DNA of 60,409 nt from an uncultured Lachnospiraceae bacterium. GTDB lineage: Bacteria > Bacillota > Clostridia > Lachnospirales > Lachnospiraceae. A program made the position numbers and the translations under genes. The stretch covers positions 1 to 60,409 of the forward strand of contig CAJUPT010000010.1 of the NCBI GenBank assembly GCA_910588405.1, in the 5' to 3' direction. Under the pieces are notes generated by a model. It worked only from the letters and a program-made list of their open reading frames with translations, had not been told where the DNA came from and did no database searches. Of the stretch, positions 17,370 to 26,840 are shown one piece after another. How positions within the stretch are numbered: position 1 is the stretch's first letter; each line of letters starts with the position of its first letter.

Positions 17370-18305
17370 ATGAAAATGATATATATGGGTACCCCGGATT
17401 TTGCCGTGGGTCCGCTGGAGGCTCTGCTTGGGGCGGGCCATCAGGTGACGGCCGTAATTACCCAGCCGGACAAGCCGAAGGGCCGGGGAAAATCCGTTCA
17501 GATGACGCCGGTAAAAGAGGCGGCTCTGTCCCATGACATTCCGGTTTATCAGCCGCAGAAGGTGAAAGAGCCTTCTTTTGTGGAGCTTCTTGGCACACTG
17601 GAAGCGGATGTGATCGTGGTGGCCGCTTTCGGACAGCTTCTGCCAAAAGAGATTCTTAACATGCCCCGGTTCGGGTGTCTGAATATTCACGCCTCTTTAC
17701 TTCCCTGCTACCGGGGAGCCGCTCCCATCCAGTGGGCGGTTATCGACGGAAAGGAAAAAACCGGCGTGACGATTATGCAGATGGACGAGGGGCTGGACAC
17801 CGGCGATCTGCTGCTGGTAAAGGAAGTGGCGGTAAGCTCGGAGGAGACAGGCGGCTCTCTTTTTGACAAACTGAGCGAGGCGGGCTCTGTTTTGATTGTG
17901 GAGGCTTTAAACGCCCTGGAGACAGGTTCCGGCCTGACGCCGGTTCCTCAGACGGGTGAGAGCTGTTATGCCCCGGTTCTGACCAAAGCCATGGGAAAAA
18001 TCGACTGGAACCGGTCCGCCGTGGAGATCGAGCGGCTGATTCGGGGATTGAATCCCTGGCCCAGCGCCTATTCCCGGCTGAATGGGAAAATGCTGAAAAT
18101 ATGGGCGGCCCGTCCGTCAGAAGAGGCTGCGCCGGCCTTTCTTCCGGGACAGATTGTCCGGGTAAGCCGCCGGGAATTCGGCGTAAAGACCGGGGACGGT
18201 ATTTTATCTATCACCGAACTGCAGCCGGAGGGAAAGAAACGGATGGACGCCGATGCGTTTTTAAGAGGATATCCTTTGGAAGAAGGAATGAGATTTGAGG
18301 ATTAA
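17370..18305 (+). CDS. fmt: Methionyl-tRNA formyltransferase
   Basis: This 311-residue enzyme formylates initiator Met-tRNA using 10-formyl-tetrahydrofolate. The formyltransferase core (1-205) contains the family signature region HASLLPCYRGAAPIQWAV with the catalytic Asn-His (in LNIHASLLP) and Asp (in MDEGLDTGD) residues. The C-terminal tRNA-binding OB-like domain spans about 205-311. AAGGAGG lies 6 bases before ATG 17370, immediately after the end of the structured repeat. It follows def in the usual Clostridia order. Confidence 0.96.
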   Translation: MKMIYMGTPDFAVGPLEALLGAGHQVTAVITQPDKPKGRGKSVQMTPVKEAALSHDIPVYQPQKVKEPSFVELLGTLEADVIVVAAFGQLLPKEILNMPRFGCLNIHASLLPCYRGAAPIQWAVIDGKEKTGVTIMQMDEGLDTGDLLLVKEVAVSSEETGGSLFDKLSEAGSVLIVEALNALETGSGLTPVPQTGESCYAPVLTKAMGKIDWNRSAVEIERLIRGLNPWPSAYSRLNGKMLKIWAARPSEEAAPAFLPGQIVRVSRREFGVKTGDGILSITELQPEGKKRMDADAFLRGYPLEEGMRFED

Positions 18306-18471
18306 TTTCACAAGGCTATGCCTGGGAGTGTATCATGGCGTGGGAATCTCTGCCGGGACAGGCGGATTTTCCCTGATTTGGCAGAAAATTCATAGAATAT
18401 TAATAAAAGACCATCCAAAATATTCATACTTCCGGTTTAATCTGGAATAAAAAAAGAAAAGAAGTGATCGT

Positions 18472-19173
18472 ATGTTCAGACCTATATTTGACCCAACCTA
18501 TCTGTTGGTACTGGTGGGCGCCCTTTTATCCATCATGGCTTCGGCAAAGGTAAAGTCCACCTATGCCAGATACGCCAGGGTGGGGAGCCGGACCGGTATG
18601 ACGGGAGCGGACGCGGCACGGAGAATTTTAAATTCTCAGGGAATCTATGACGTGTCTGTCCAGCAGGTGGCCGGAGAGCTGACCGACCATTATGATCCGT
18701 CGGCTAAAGTGCTCCGCCTGTCTTCCTCCACCTATGGCTCCACTTCGGTGGCGGCGCTTGGCGTGGCGGCTCATGAGTGCGGCCATGCGGTACAGCATGC
18801 CCGTTCTTACGCGCCTTTGAAATTCAGAACGGCGCTGGTGCCCGCGGCCAATCTGGGCGCCACCATCGCCTGGCCCCTTTTGATCTTCGGCCTTCTCATA
18901 TCCGGCCGAAATTCCTTTCTGATTCAGCTTGGCATCCTGTTATTCAGTCTGTCCGTGCTGTTTCAGCTGGTCACTCTGCCGGTAGAGATCAACGCTTCGG
19001 CCAGAGCGTTAAAGCTTTTGGAGGAGACGGGAATTCTGTACCGGGACGAGACGGGAGCGGTGAAAAATGTATTGTCTGCCGCGGCGCTTACCTATGTGGC
19101 CGCCGCAGCCGCGTCTTTACTCCAATTGCTGCGCGTGATTATCCTGTTTGGAGGACGGAGAGACAGTGACTGA
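18472..19173 (+). CDS. Membrane zinc metallopeptidase (YugP-like)
   Basis: This 233-residue protein belongs to the neutral zinc metallopeptidase family typified by Bacillus YugP (Zn_peptidase_2). It has an N-terminal membrane helix (about 8-25), the zinc motif HECGH (in VAAHECGHAVQHA, about 102-106), two central membrane helices (about 122-165) and a C-terminal helix (about 200-225). It is a conserved neighbour of fmt and rsmB in Lachnospiraceae; the substrate is not established. The 166-base gap upstream shows no clear regulatory structure. Its stop overlaps the rsmB start. Confidence 0.88.
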   Translation: MFRPIFDPTYLLVLVGALLSIMASAKVKSTYARYARVGSRTGMTGADAARRILNSQGIYDVSVQQVAGELTDHYDPSAKVLRLSSSTYGSTSVAALGVAAHECGHAVQHARSYAPLKFRTALVPAANLGATIAWPLLIFGLLISGRNSFLIQLGILLFSLSVLFQLVTLPVEINASARALKLLEETGILYRDETGAVKNVLSAAALTYVAAAAASLLQLLRVIILFGGRRDSD

Positions 19174-20542
19174 AAAAACCGCCCGGGAAGCCGCCGTTAT
19201 ACTGGCGGAGAAAATACTGGATGAAAAAGAATACAGCCATACCGCTCTGCATGGATTTTTGGACAGAGCATCCTGGATGAGCAGACAGGACCGGGCCTTT
19301 CTGTCCAGAATAGTAACCGGTACGGTGGAGCGGCGTCTGTTTCTGGATTATGCCATCGACCAGGTATCCAAGGTGAAGACGCAGAAAATGAAGCCTTTTA
19401 TCCGGGCCGTTCTGCGCACTGCCGCCTATCAGATTTTCTTTATGGACGGTGTGGCGGACCGGGCTGCCTGCAGCGAGTCGGTCAATCTGGTGAAAAAGAG
19501 CAGGCTTCATAACCTGTCCGGCTTTGTCAACGGCGTTCTGCGCAGCCTGATCCGGGAAAAGGAAGGGATATCGGATCTGACTGGGATTCAGGACAAAACA
19601 CGGGCAATGTCCCTGGGCTATTCTATGCCGGAGTGGATCATAAAGGAATGGCAGGGAATGTTTTCCGGCGATGTGACAGAGCGGATATTAAAAAGCATTT
19701 CGGAGGAATCCCCTGTCGTCGTCAGGGTGAATACCAGCCTGGCTTCGGTCGGCCAGGTGAGGAAATCTCTGGAAGCCCGGGGCGTGAAGGGGGAGGCCGG
19801 ACCGTATTTTTCTTCCAGTCTGATTTTATCCGGCTTTTCCCGTCTGGAAGAACTGGAATGCTTCCAAAAAGGATGGATTCAGGTGCAGGATACCAGCTCC
19901 CAGCTGGTGGGATATCTGGCCGCGCCAAAGGAAGGGAGTCGGATCATCGACGTGTGCGCCGCTCCCGGAGGAAAAACCCTTCATGCGGCGGATCTGCTTC
20001 GCGGAACGGGAAAGGTGACGGCCTGTGATTTGTCTGAGGAAAAGGTAAGGCTGATCCGGGACAATGTGCGCCGGATCGGATTTCAGAATATAGAACCCGT
20101 CGTTCACGACGCGCTGCAAAGCAATCCGGCGTGGGAGGAGACGGCGGACCTGGTGATCGCGGACCTTCCCTGCTCCGGTCTGGGCGTGATGGGAAGAAAA
20201 CCGGATATCCGCTATCGTATGACAAAGGAGCAGATTGTGGCATTGCAGAAGCTGCAAAGGGAGATGCTTGCGGTGGTTTCCGGCTATGTAAAGCCGGGAG
20301 GAAGGCTGATTTATTCCACCTGTACCATAACCAGAGAAGAAAACGTGGAAAATGTCCGGTGGATTGCGACACACCTGCCCTTTCAGCCGATGGATTTGTC
20401 AGAGGCTCTGCCAGAAGGGCTGTCGGCAACGCTGGCAAAGGGGAGAGAAAGGGACACGGCGAAGGAGGGATATGTGCAGTTATTGCCGGGTGTTCATCCA
20501 TGCGACGGGTTTTTTGTGTCTATGTTCCGGAAGATAAAATAG
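19166..20542 (+). CDS. rsmB: 16S rRNA m5C967 methyltransferase RsmB
   Basis: A 458-residue SAM-dependent enzyme that methylates a cytosine in 16S rRNA. An N-terminal NusB-like RNA-binding domain (about 5-140) is joined to a Rossmann methyltransferase domain (about 170-458) with SAM motif DVCAAPGGKTLHAA and the two catalytic-cysteine motifs DLPCSGLG and YSTCTI. The start is taken as GTG 19166, which has GGAG 6 bases upstream and overlaps the preceding gene by 8 bases; an in-frame TTG at 19148 lacks a site. Length and motif set are normal. Confidence 0.93.
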   Translation: MTEKTAREAAVILAEKILDEKEYSHTALHGFLDRASWMSRQDRAFLSRIVTGTVERRLFLDYAIDQVSKVKTQKMKPFIRAVLRTAAYQIFFMDGVADRAACSESVNLVKKSRLHNLSGFVNGVLRSLIREKEGISDLTGIQDKTRAMSLGYSMPEWIIKEWQGMFSGDVTERILKSISEESPVVVRVNTSLASVGQVRKSLEARGVKGEAGPYFSSSLILSGFSRLEELECFQKGWIQVQDTSSQLVGYLAAPKEGSRIIDVCAAPGGKTLHAADLLRGTGKVTACDLSEEKVRLIRDNVRRIGFQNIEPVVHDALQSNPAWEETADLVIADLPCSGLGVMGRKPDIRYRMTKEQIVALQKLQREMLAVVSGYVKPGGRLIYSTCTITREENVENVRWIATHLPFQPMDLSEALPEGLSATLAKGRERDTAKEGYVQLLPGVHPCDGFFVSMFRKIK

Positions 20543-20557
20543 ATGTCGGGTTTTTGT

Positions 20558-20648
20558 TTTACAGATACTTTATATATGATAAAATACGATTATCATAATC
20601 GGTTTGTGTTTGTGACAAATCAGGAAATTGAAGGTGGTTTCCTGATTT
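20558..20648 (+). promoter_or_regulatory. rlmN promoter and leader hairpin
   Basis: TTTACA (20558-20563), a 16-bp spacer and TAAAAT (20580-20585) form a promoter after rsmB. The leader contains a perfect 11-bp stem AAATCAGGAAA (20617-20627) / TTTCCTGATTT (20638-20648) with a 10-base loop, ending 4 bases before the AAGGAG ribosome binding site of rlmN. It has no T-tract after it, so it is more likely to influence translation or mRNA stability than to terminate. Confidence 0.55.
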
Positions 20649-20668
20649 CGGTAAGGAGTTATTAAATT

Positions 20669-21709
20669 TTGAAAGAAATCCGTTCCATGACTTTACAGGA
20701 GCTTACGCATGATCTTGTGGAGGAGGGGGAGAAACAGTTCCGGGCAAAACAGATTTTTGCCTGGCTGCACGCAAGACAGGCAAAGAGCTTCGACGAGATG
20801 TCGGATCTGTCTTTAGCGTTGCGGGAAAAATTGAAGGAAACTTATGAACTGGTCACTCTGGAACAGATTCAGGTTCTGGTATCCGCGCTGGACGGTACCA
20901 GAAAGTATCTGTTCCGGCTGCCGGACGGTCATCTGATCGAGAGCGTCTTTATGAAATACAGGCATGGAAACAGCGTCTGTGTATCCTCTCAGGCCGGCTG
21001 CCGGATGGGCTGCCGTTTCTGTGCTTCCACGCTGGACGGACTGGCGAGAAATCTGCTGCCCTCGGAGATTTTAGAGCAGGTATACCAGATCGTCCGGGAT
21101 ACCGGAGAAAAGATATCCAATGTGGTGATTATGGGGTCGGGAGAACCCATGGATAATTATGAAAATGTCCTTCGTTTCATCCGTCTGCTGACAGATGAAA
21201 AGGGATATCATATGAGCCAGCGGAATATTACCCTTTCCACCTGCGGGATTGTGCCGGGAATCAGAAGGCTTTCTGAAGAAGGACTTCCGGTGACGCTGGC
21301 GCTGTCTCTTCATGCCGTTTCGGATGAGGAGCGAAGGCAGCTGATGCCAGTGGCCAGAAAATACCCTTTGCAGGAAGTGCTGGCCGCCTGCGACGCATAT
21401 TTTGAAAAGACAGGCAGGAGGGTAAGCTTCGAGTACAGTCTGGTGAAGGGGGTCAATGATTCCGGCGAGCACGCCAGACGGCTGGCCGTTCTGCTGAAAG
21501 GAAAAAACTGTCATGTGAATCTGATTCCGGTCAATCCGATCAAGGAGCGACTCTTTCAGTCCACCAGCCGGGCGGAAGCGGCAAATTTTCAATTAACGCT
21601 TGAAAAATACGGAATAAATGCTACTATTAGAAGAGAAATGGGCAGGGATATTCAGGGAGCCTGCGGGCAATTACGCCGGGATTATGCAGGCGCTTCCCTT
21701 TCATTATAG
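20669..21709 (+). CDS. rlmN: 23S rRNA / tRNA m2A methyltransferase RlmN
   Basis: This 346-residue radical SAM enzyme methylates C2 of A2503 in 23S rRNA and A37 in some tRNAs. The CX3CX2C cluster motif is in CRMGCRFCAST (about 111-118), followed by the GSGEP SAM-binding segment and, near the C-terminus, the GINATIRREMGRDIQGACGQL region containing the second catalytic cysteine. The TTG start at 20669 is supported by AAGGAG 10 bases upstream; the next in-frame ATG is 18 bases downstream and less well placed. The phosphatase gene follows 28 bases after the stop. Confidence 0.95.
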   Translation: MKEIRSMTLQELTHDLVEEGEKQFRAKQIFAWLHARQAKSFDEMSDLSLALREKLKETYELVTLEQIQVLVSALDGTRKYLFRLPDGHLIESVFMKYRHGNSVCVSSQAGCRMGCRFCASTLDGLARNLLPSEILEQVYQIVRDTGEKISNVVIMGSGEPMDNYENVLRFIRLLTDEKGYHMSQRNITLSTCGIVPGIRRLSEEGLPVTLALSLHAVSDEERRQLMPVARKYPLQEVLAACDAYFEKTGRRVSFEYSLVKGVNDSGEHARRLAVLLKGKNCHVNLIPVNPIKERLFQSTSRAEAANFQLTLEKYGINATIRREMGRDIQGACGQLRRDYAGASLSL

Positions 21710-21737
21710 ATACTAACTCATGAGAGGAGGAAGACAA

Positions 21738-22484
21738 ATGCTGACTTATGCGTTGACAGACGTGGGACGGCACAGGGCGGTGAATCAGGATGCCGCGTTC
21801 TGTTCCGGGCAGTCTGTTGGACGTCTTCCAAATTTATTTATCGTAGCCGACGGTATGGGCGGTCACAGGGGCGGAGATTATGCGTCTTCCTTCGCGGTGC
21901 GCCGTATGACCGAAATTTTGGGACAGGAAAAAGAACCGGAGAATCCATCCCCGGCCCTTTTATTAAAATATGCGGTAAACCAGGTCAACGCGGAGCTTTT
22001 TCGGGAAGCATCCGTCAATCAGGAATATTCCGGTATGGGAACGACGATGGTGGCCTGTACCATCGACCAGGACAGGATTACCGTGGCAAATGTAGGAGAC
22101 AGCAGGCTGTATGTCTGCGGCTCCGGTTTAAACCAGATTACCAGGGATCATTCTCTGGTGGAGGAGATGGTGCAGGAGGGTACGCTGGAAAAAGGAAGCA
22201 CCGGCTATCTGAAAAATAAAAATATCATTACCCGGGCGGTGGGCGTGGAGGAAAGGGTAGATGTGGATATCTTCTATGCCAGACTGGATCAGGGACAAAG
22301 AATTCTGATGTGCTCCGACGGACTGACCAACATGGTGGAGGACAGCCAGATTGAACGGATCTTAAAAGAAGAAAATGACATCCGCATGGCGGCGGAGCGT
22401 CTGGTAAGCCAGGCGAATGTAAACGGCGGCCAGGATAATATTGCCGTCATTCTGATCGATCCGGAATACAGGCCTATAAGCTGA
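21738..22484 (+). CDS. stp: PP2C-family Ser/Thr protein phosphatase (Stp/PrpC)
   Basis: A 248-residue metal-dependent phosphatase that reverses phosphorylation by the neighbouring PASTA kinase. PP2C motifs are clear: metal-binding Asp in DVGRHRAVNQDA and VADGMGGHRGGD, then TVANVGDSRLY, SDGLTNMV and the terminal GGQDNIAVILI. ATG 21738 is used because GAGGAGGAAG sits just before it; the in-frame ATG at 21720 would include that site in the coding region. It precedes pknB, the standard order in Firmicutes. Confidence 0.94.
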   Translation: MLTYALTDVGRHRAVNQDAAFCSGQSVGRLPNLFIVADGMGGHRGGDYASSFAVRRMTEILGQEKEPENPSPALLLKYAVNQVNAELFREASVNQEYSGMGTTMVACTIDQDRITVANVGDSRLYVCGSGLNQITRDHSLVEEMVQEGTLEKGSTGYLKNKNIITRAVGVEERVDVDIFYARLDQGQRILMCSDGLTNMVEDSQIERILKEENDIRMAAERLVSQANVNGGQDNIAVILIDPEYRPIS

Positions 22485-22660
22485 GGCATTTGAAAAAATG
22501 TGCCGGCAGACCATTTTATCGGATTTGGCTCACGGGTATCAATATGCTCCTGGGCATAAGAGAGAGTAAGGGTACATAGACGTACTTTGGTTCTCACCTT
22601 AGTATCATAGGAAAGCTGATAAGCGCTTTCATAGGGTACAAGAAAGGACGTGTGTATCAT

Positions 22661-24991
22661 ATGTTGAGATCAGGAATGTTTCTGGGGGGACGGTATGAGA
22701 TTCTTGCCTGGATCGGCAGCGGCGGAATGTCCGATGTCTACCGGGCGAAATGCCATAAATTAAACCGTTATGTGGCCATCAAGGTTCTGAAAAGAGAATA
22801 TAACAACGATACCACTTTTGTGTCAAAGTTCCAGGCAGAGGCAGAAGCCGCCGCAGGTCTTGTCCATCCCAATATCGTCAATGTCTACGATGTGGGACGG
22901 GAGGGAGATATATATTATATTGTGATGGAGCTGGCGGAGGGCGTCACGTTAAAGCAGTATATCCGGAATAAAGGAAAACTGGAGATTGCCGAGTCCATCA
23001 GCATCGCCATGCAGATTGCTCAGGGTATCGAGACGGCTCACCGGCATAACATTGTCCATCGGGACATCAAGCCTCAGAATATCATTATCTCCGCGGACGG
23101 CCGGGTAAAGGTGACGGACTTTGGCATCGCGAAAGCGGCGTCTACCCAGACCATCAGCTCCAATACGATGGGTTCCGTACACTATATTTCCCCGGAGCAG
23201 GCCAGGGGCGGCTACTGCGACGAGCGCAGCGATATTTACTCCCTGGGCATTACCATGTATGAGATGCTGACCGGCCGGGTGCCCTTTGAAGGGGATTCCA
23301 CGGTGGCGGTGGCGCTGCAGCATATTCAGGGGGAAATGATTCCGCCCAGGATGTTAGAGCCCGTGATTCCGGTCAGCATTGAAAAGATCATATTAAAATG
23401 CACCCAGAAGAAACCGGAACAGCGTTATGCCTCCGCCACGGAGCTGATTGTGGATCTGAAACGGGCACTGATGACGCCGGATGAGGATTTTGTAAAAGCG
23501 GTGCAGCTGAATACCGATGGCCCCACAATTATTTTTTCCGATGAGGATGCAAAGCGGATCAAGGCGGAGGCCAAGCGGGCGGCCGCGGCCAGAAATAATA
23601 ACGAAGCCATGGCCGAACAGGCGTATCAGCTGGGGATAGAGGATGAAGACGAGGAGGAGGAACAGGCAGATCCGGATGACTTTGAGGAGGACGAGGATGA
23701 GGACGTAGACCATCGGTTCGAGCGGATTGTGACGGTAATCGGCGTGGTGGTGGCCGTAGTCATCGCTTTTCTGGCTTTGTATGTGGCGGGCAGGGCTTTC
23801 GGCGTCTTTTCCAGTAACAGAGGCAGCAAAAAGCCTTCGGAAACCTACAGTCAGGAGGAAGAGGACAGCACGAAGACCACCATGCCCTCCGTGGTCGGTT
23901 CCCCGAAAGAAAAGGCGGAGGAAATGCTGAAAGAGGCTTCGCTGGGGCGGCGTTTTGAGTATGATTATTCAGATAAATATCCGGAGGGCTATGTCATCCG
24001 GCAGGAATATGAAGCGGGCACGAAGGTGAGCAAAAATACCCAGGTGCTTCTTACGATCAGCAGCGGCAGCAGCACCGTGCCCATACCGGAGTCCATTATG
24101 GGCATGTCGGAGACAGCGGCCAGACGCGCGCTGAAAAATCTGGGGCTGGAAGTGGAAGCGAAGACCGGATATGACGATGGCAGCGAGCCGGGTGAGGTTT
24201 ATGACTGTGATCCGGCTATCGGCGGTATGGCACCCATCGGTTCTACGGTGACGATTTATATCAGCAAGGGTCCGGAGACAACGACTACGGTTATGCCGGA
24301 TCTGTATAACCGGACGGAAGCGGACGGTCTTGCGCTGCTGCAGCAGAGCGGTCTGAAGGCGGGACAGCGCACCGAACAGCCGGATGGAACCGTACCCGCC
24401 GGAAACATTGTGAATCAGAGCGTTGCCGCTGGCACGACGGTGGATACGGGAACAGAGGTTGCCTATGTGGTCAGCACGGGTAACAGCGCCAGCACCACGG
24501 TTGTTCCAAATCTTCTCGGCGAAGAGGAAGAGAAGGCGGCTTCTCTACTGGCTGTCAATAAGCTGAACCTTGGCACCGTAACTCAGGAATTTGACAATTC
24601 GGCGCCGGTGGGCACCGTGATCTGGCAGAGCGAGTCCTCCGGCTCTACGGTACCCGAGGGAACGGCGGTAAATGTGATTGTCAGCAAGGGAAAAGACGCG
24701 GTGACGGTTCCGAATATTATCAGTTATTCCCAGTCGGAGGCCCAGAGAAGCCTGGCGGAATCAGGGCTGAACGGCAATCATGATATTACGAAGGACAGCT
24801 ATCATGATTCGATTCCTGCAAACGCGGTGATCGGTATGGATCACAATGCGGGAGATCAGGTGGGCAGAGGCACGACGGTGAATTACTGGCTGAGTCTGGG
24901 GCCCGCGCCTGCGCCGGAACAGCCTGTCGGGGGGCAGCCGGTGGAAGGACAGATCGATCATTCCGGACGCGAGGACCTGCCGGTCCAGTAA
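22661..24991 (+). CDS. prkC: PASTA-domain Ser/Thr protein kinase (PrkC/PknB)
   Basis: This 776-residue membrane kinase is thought to sense cell-wall fragments or lipid II through its outer PASTA repeats. The kinase domain (about 10-270) has the Gly-rich loop GSGGMSDVY, VAIKVLK, the catalytic HRDIKPQN (Asp135) and DFGIAKA. An acidic juxtamembrane stretch (EDEDEEEEQADPDDFEEDEDED) precedes one membrane helix (about 363-385). Five PASTA repeats follow, beginning near MPSVVG, IPESIMG, MPDLYN, VPNLLG and VPNIIS. ATG 22661 lies 12 bases after AAAGGA; the GTG at 22652 is too close. The 176-base gap before it shows no clear element. Confidence 0.95.
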   Translation: MLRSGMFLGGRYEILAWIGSGGMSDVYRAKCHKLNRYVAIKVLKREYNNDTTFVSKFQAEAEAAAGLVHPNIVNVYDVGREGDIYYIVMELAEGVTLKQYIRNKGKLEIAESISIAMQIAQGIETAHRHNIVHRDIKPQNIIISADGRVKVTDFGIAKAASTQTISSNTMGSVHYISPEQARGGYCDERSDIYSLGITMYEMLTGRVPFEGDSTVAVALQHIQGEMIPPRMLEPVIPVSIEKIILKCTQKKPEQRYASATELIVDLKRALMTPDEDFVKAVQLNTDGPTIIFSDEDAKRIKAEAKRAAAARNNNEAMAEQAYQLGIEDEDEEEEQADPDDFEEDEDEDVDHRFERIVTVIGVVVAVVIAFLALYVAGRAFGVFSSNRGSKKPSETYSQEEEDSTKTTMPSVVGSPKEKAEEMLKEASLGRRFEYDYSDKYPEGYVIRQEYEAGTKVSKNTQVLLTISSGSSTVPIPESIMGMSETAARRALKNLGLEVEAKTGYDDGSEPGEVYDCDPAIGGMAPIGSTVTIYISKGPETTTTVMPDLYNRTEADGLALLQQSGLKAGQRTEQPDGTVPAGNIVNQSVAAGTTVDTGTEVAYVVSTGNSASTTVVPNLLGEEEEKAASLLAVNKLNLGTVTQEFDNSAPVGTVIWQSESSGSTVPEGTAVNVIVSKGKDAVTVPNIISYSQSEAQRSLAESGLNGNHDITKDSYHDSIPANAVIGMDHNAGDQVGRGTTVNYWLSLGPAPAPEQPVGGQPVEGQIDHSGREDLPVQ

Positions 24992-25085
24992 AAAAGAAAC
25001 CGGCGGCAACTCGAAGAAAAACAGTTGGAAAATTGAAGTCGCAGACAGAAAACCTGCAAATATCAGCAGGATGATTGGCGGATGA

Positions 25086-25988
25086 ATGGCAGAACATGAA
25101 ACTCTGATCAATGGGAAAATTATAAAGGGAATCGGCGGATTTTATTATGTCCACGACGGCATCGGGCAGGTTTATGAATGCCGGGCGAAGGGGATTTTCA
25201 GAAACCGCAAGATGAAGCCGCTGGTGGGAGACCGGGTGCGGATTCAGGTGCTGGACGAAAAGGAGAAAGAGGGAAATCTGACGGAGATTTATCCCCGGAC
25301 CAACCAGCTGATCCGCCCGGCCACGGCGAATATCGATCAGGCGCTGATTATCTTCGCCGTGGCGTCTCCCAGGCCGAATCTGGATCTTCTGGACCGTCTG
25401 CTGATCTCCATGGATATGCAGCAGATTCCCTGCCTGATCTGTTTTGGGAAAATGGATCTGGCAGAGGCGGAAACGGAAAGCCGGCTGCGGGAAATTTATG
25501 GGAAGACCGGATGTCCGATGGTGTTTATCAGCAATTATGAAAACCGGGGACTTGACCGGCTGGAAAAACTGCTTGAGGGGAAAACCACTGCCCTTGCAGG
25601 GCCTTCCGGCGTGGGAAAGTCCTCTCTGCTGAACAGGCTGATTCCGGATGCCCGGATGGAAACCGGGGCGGTCAGCGAAAAGATTCAGCGAGGACGTCAT
25701 ACGACCAGGCATTCGGAGCTGTTTTATATGAAGCCCCACACCTTTGTCATGGATACGCCCGGATTCAGCTCTATGGATATCGGCCAAATCCCCTGTGAGG
25801 AACTGAAAAACCATTATCCGGAGTTTCAGGAATATGAGGGACAGTGCCGTTTTACGGGCTGTGTCCATGTCAATGAGCCGGACTGTTGCGTAAAGCAGGC
25901 GGTGGAAGCGGGGGAGATTGCCCGCCACAGATATGATTCCTATCAGTTTTTGTATGAAGAGTTAAAAAATGTCAGAAAAAAATGGTAA
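25086..25988 (+). CDS. rsgA: Ribosome small-subunit assembly GTPase RsgA
   Basis: A 300-residue circularly permuted GTPase that helps mature the 30S subunit. An N-terminal OB fold (1-65) is followed by permuted G motifs in the order G4 (FGKMDLA, where Gly replaces the usual Asn of NKxD), G1 (GPSGVGKSSLLN), G2 (a His/Thr-rich GRHTTRHSEL) and G3 (DTPGFSS). The C-terminal zinc domain has the CRFTGCVHVNEPDCCVK pattern. It follows prkC and precedes rpe, the conserved order in Firmicutes. Confidence 0.95.
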   Translation: MAEHETLINGKIIKGIGGFYYVHDGIGQVYECRAKGIFRNRKMKPLVGDRVRIQVLDEKEKEGNLTEIYPRTNQLIRPATANIDQALIIFAVASPRPNLDLLDRLLISMDMQQIPCLICFGKMDLAEAETESRLREIYGKTGCPMVFISNYENRGLDRLEKLLEGKTTALAGPSGVGKSSLLNRLIPDARMETGAVSEKIQRGRHTTRHSELFYMKPHTFVMDTPGFSSMDIGQIPCEELKNHYPEFQEYEGQCRFTGCVHVNEPDCCVKQAVEAGEIARHRYDSYQFLYEELKNVRKKW

Positions 25989-26171
25989 TGTCTGTCGAGC
26001 GTTGGAGTACGGTCCGGCAAAATGCGTCGTCGCGGAACATATTTCTGCGGTGCAATTGATCGGATACTTCATAATCAGAAAGAGGATGTGTCTGTAAGCC
26101 GCAAAAAGTTTTATGTGGTATGGGCGGAAACGTTGTATGCTGCCGTAGATATGTCAGTTAGGAGTAATATG

Positions 26172-26840
26172 ATGTTGAAATTAGCACCGTCATTGCTGGC
26201 GGCGGATTTTTCCCGGTTAGATGGGGATATCAGAAGGATTGAGGAAGGCGGGGCTCATTACCTGCATCTGGATGTGATGGACGGGACGTTTGTTCCCAGT
26301 ATCTCGTTCGGCACGCCTGTGATCGGCAAGCTGCGTTCCTGTACGAAGCTGAAATTCGATGTCCATATGATGGTGGAGGAGCCGGCACGGTTTGCCGAGG
26401 ATTATGTGGAGGCAGGAGCAGAGTTGATTACGGTTCACGCGGAGGCATGCCGCCATCTGGACCGTACCGTAAGACAGATCCGCAGTCTGGGCGTACAGGC
26501 GGGCGTGGCGCTGAACCCAGCCACCTCTTTGTCTGCTCTGGATTATATTCTGAACGAGGTGGATATGATTCTTCTGATGTCGGTGAATCCCGGCTTTGGC
26601 GGACAGACTTATATCCCTTATGTGACGGAAAAGATTAAGCTTCTCAGAAGCTGCCTGAATGAGCGGGGGCTTTCCACAGATATCCAGGTGGACGGCGGCG
26701 TTACGCTGGCAAATGCGGGAGAGCTCGTAAGGGCCGGAGCGACCGTTCTGGTAGCCGGCTCCGCCATATTTAAAGGTGATATTCGGGAGAATACGAGAGC
26801 GTTTGTAAAGCTGTTAGAGGGATGTGAGCCGTGGAAATGA
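26172..26840 (+). CDS. rpe: Ribulose-phosphate 3-epimerase
   Basis: This 222-residue TIM-barrel enzyme interconverts ribulose-5-phosphate and xylulose-5-phosphate in the pentose phosphate pathway. Family signatures are intact: LAPSLLAADFSRL at the start, HLDVMDGTFVPSISFG with metal-ligand His and catalytic Asp, FDVHMMVE, MSVNPGFGGQ, and VDGGV with the second catalytic Asp. ATG 26172 gives the usual N-terminus and has GGAG 7 bases upstream. The frame is open back to 26022, but that extension has no family match and no site. The 3' end overlaps thiN. Confidence 0.95.
   Translation: MLKLAPSLLAADFSRLDGDIRRIEEGGAHYLHLDVMDGTFVPSISFGTPVIGKLRSCTKLKFDVHMMVEEPARFAEDYVEAGAELITVHAEACRHLDRTVRQIRSLGVQAGVALNPATSLSALDYILNEVDMILLMSVNPGFGGQTYIPYVTEKIKLLRSCLNERGLSTDIQVDGGVTLANAGELVRAGATVLVAGSAIFKGDIRENTRAFVKLLEGCEPWK

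Noticed and set aside
24786..25928. 380-residue minus-strand frame over rsgA and the end of prkC
   Set aside because: It lies opposite two well-supported genes, has low-complexity composition and no recognisable domain.
26022..26171. N-terminal extension of rpe
   Set aside because: The open frame continues upstream but lacks a ribosome binding site and has no similarity to the epimerase family; ATG 26172 gives the standard N-terminus.
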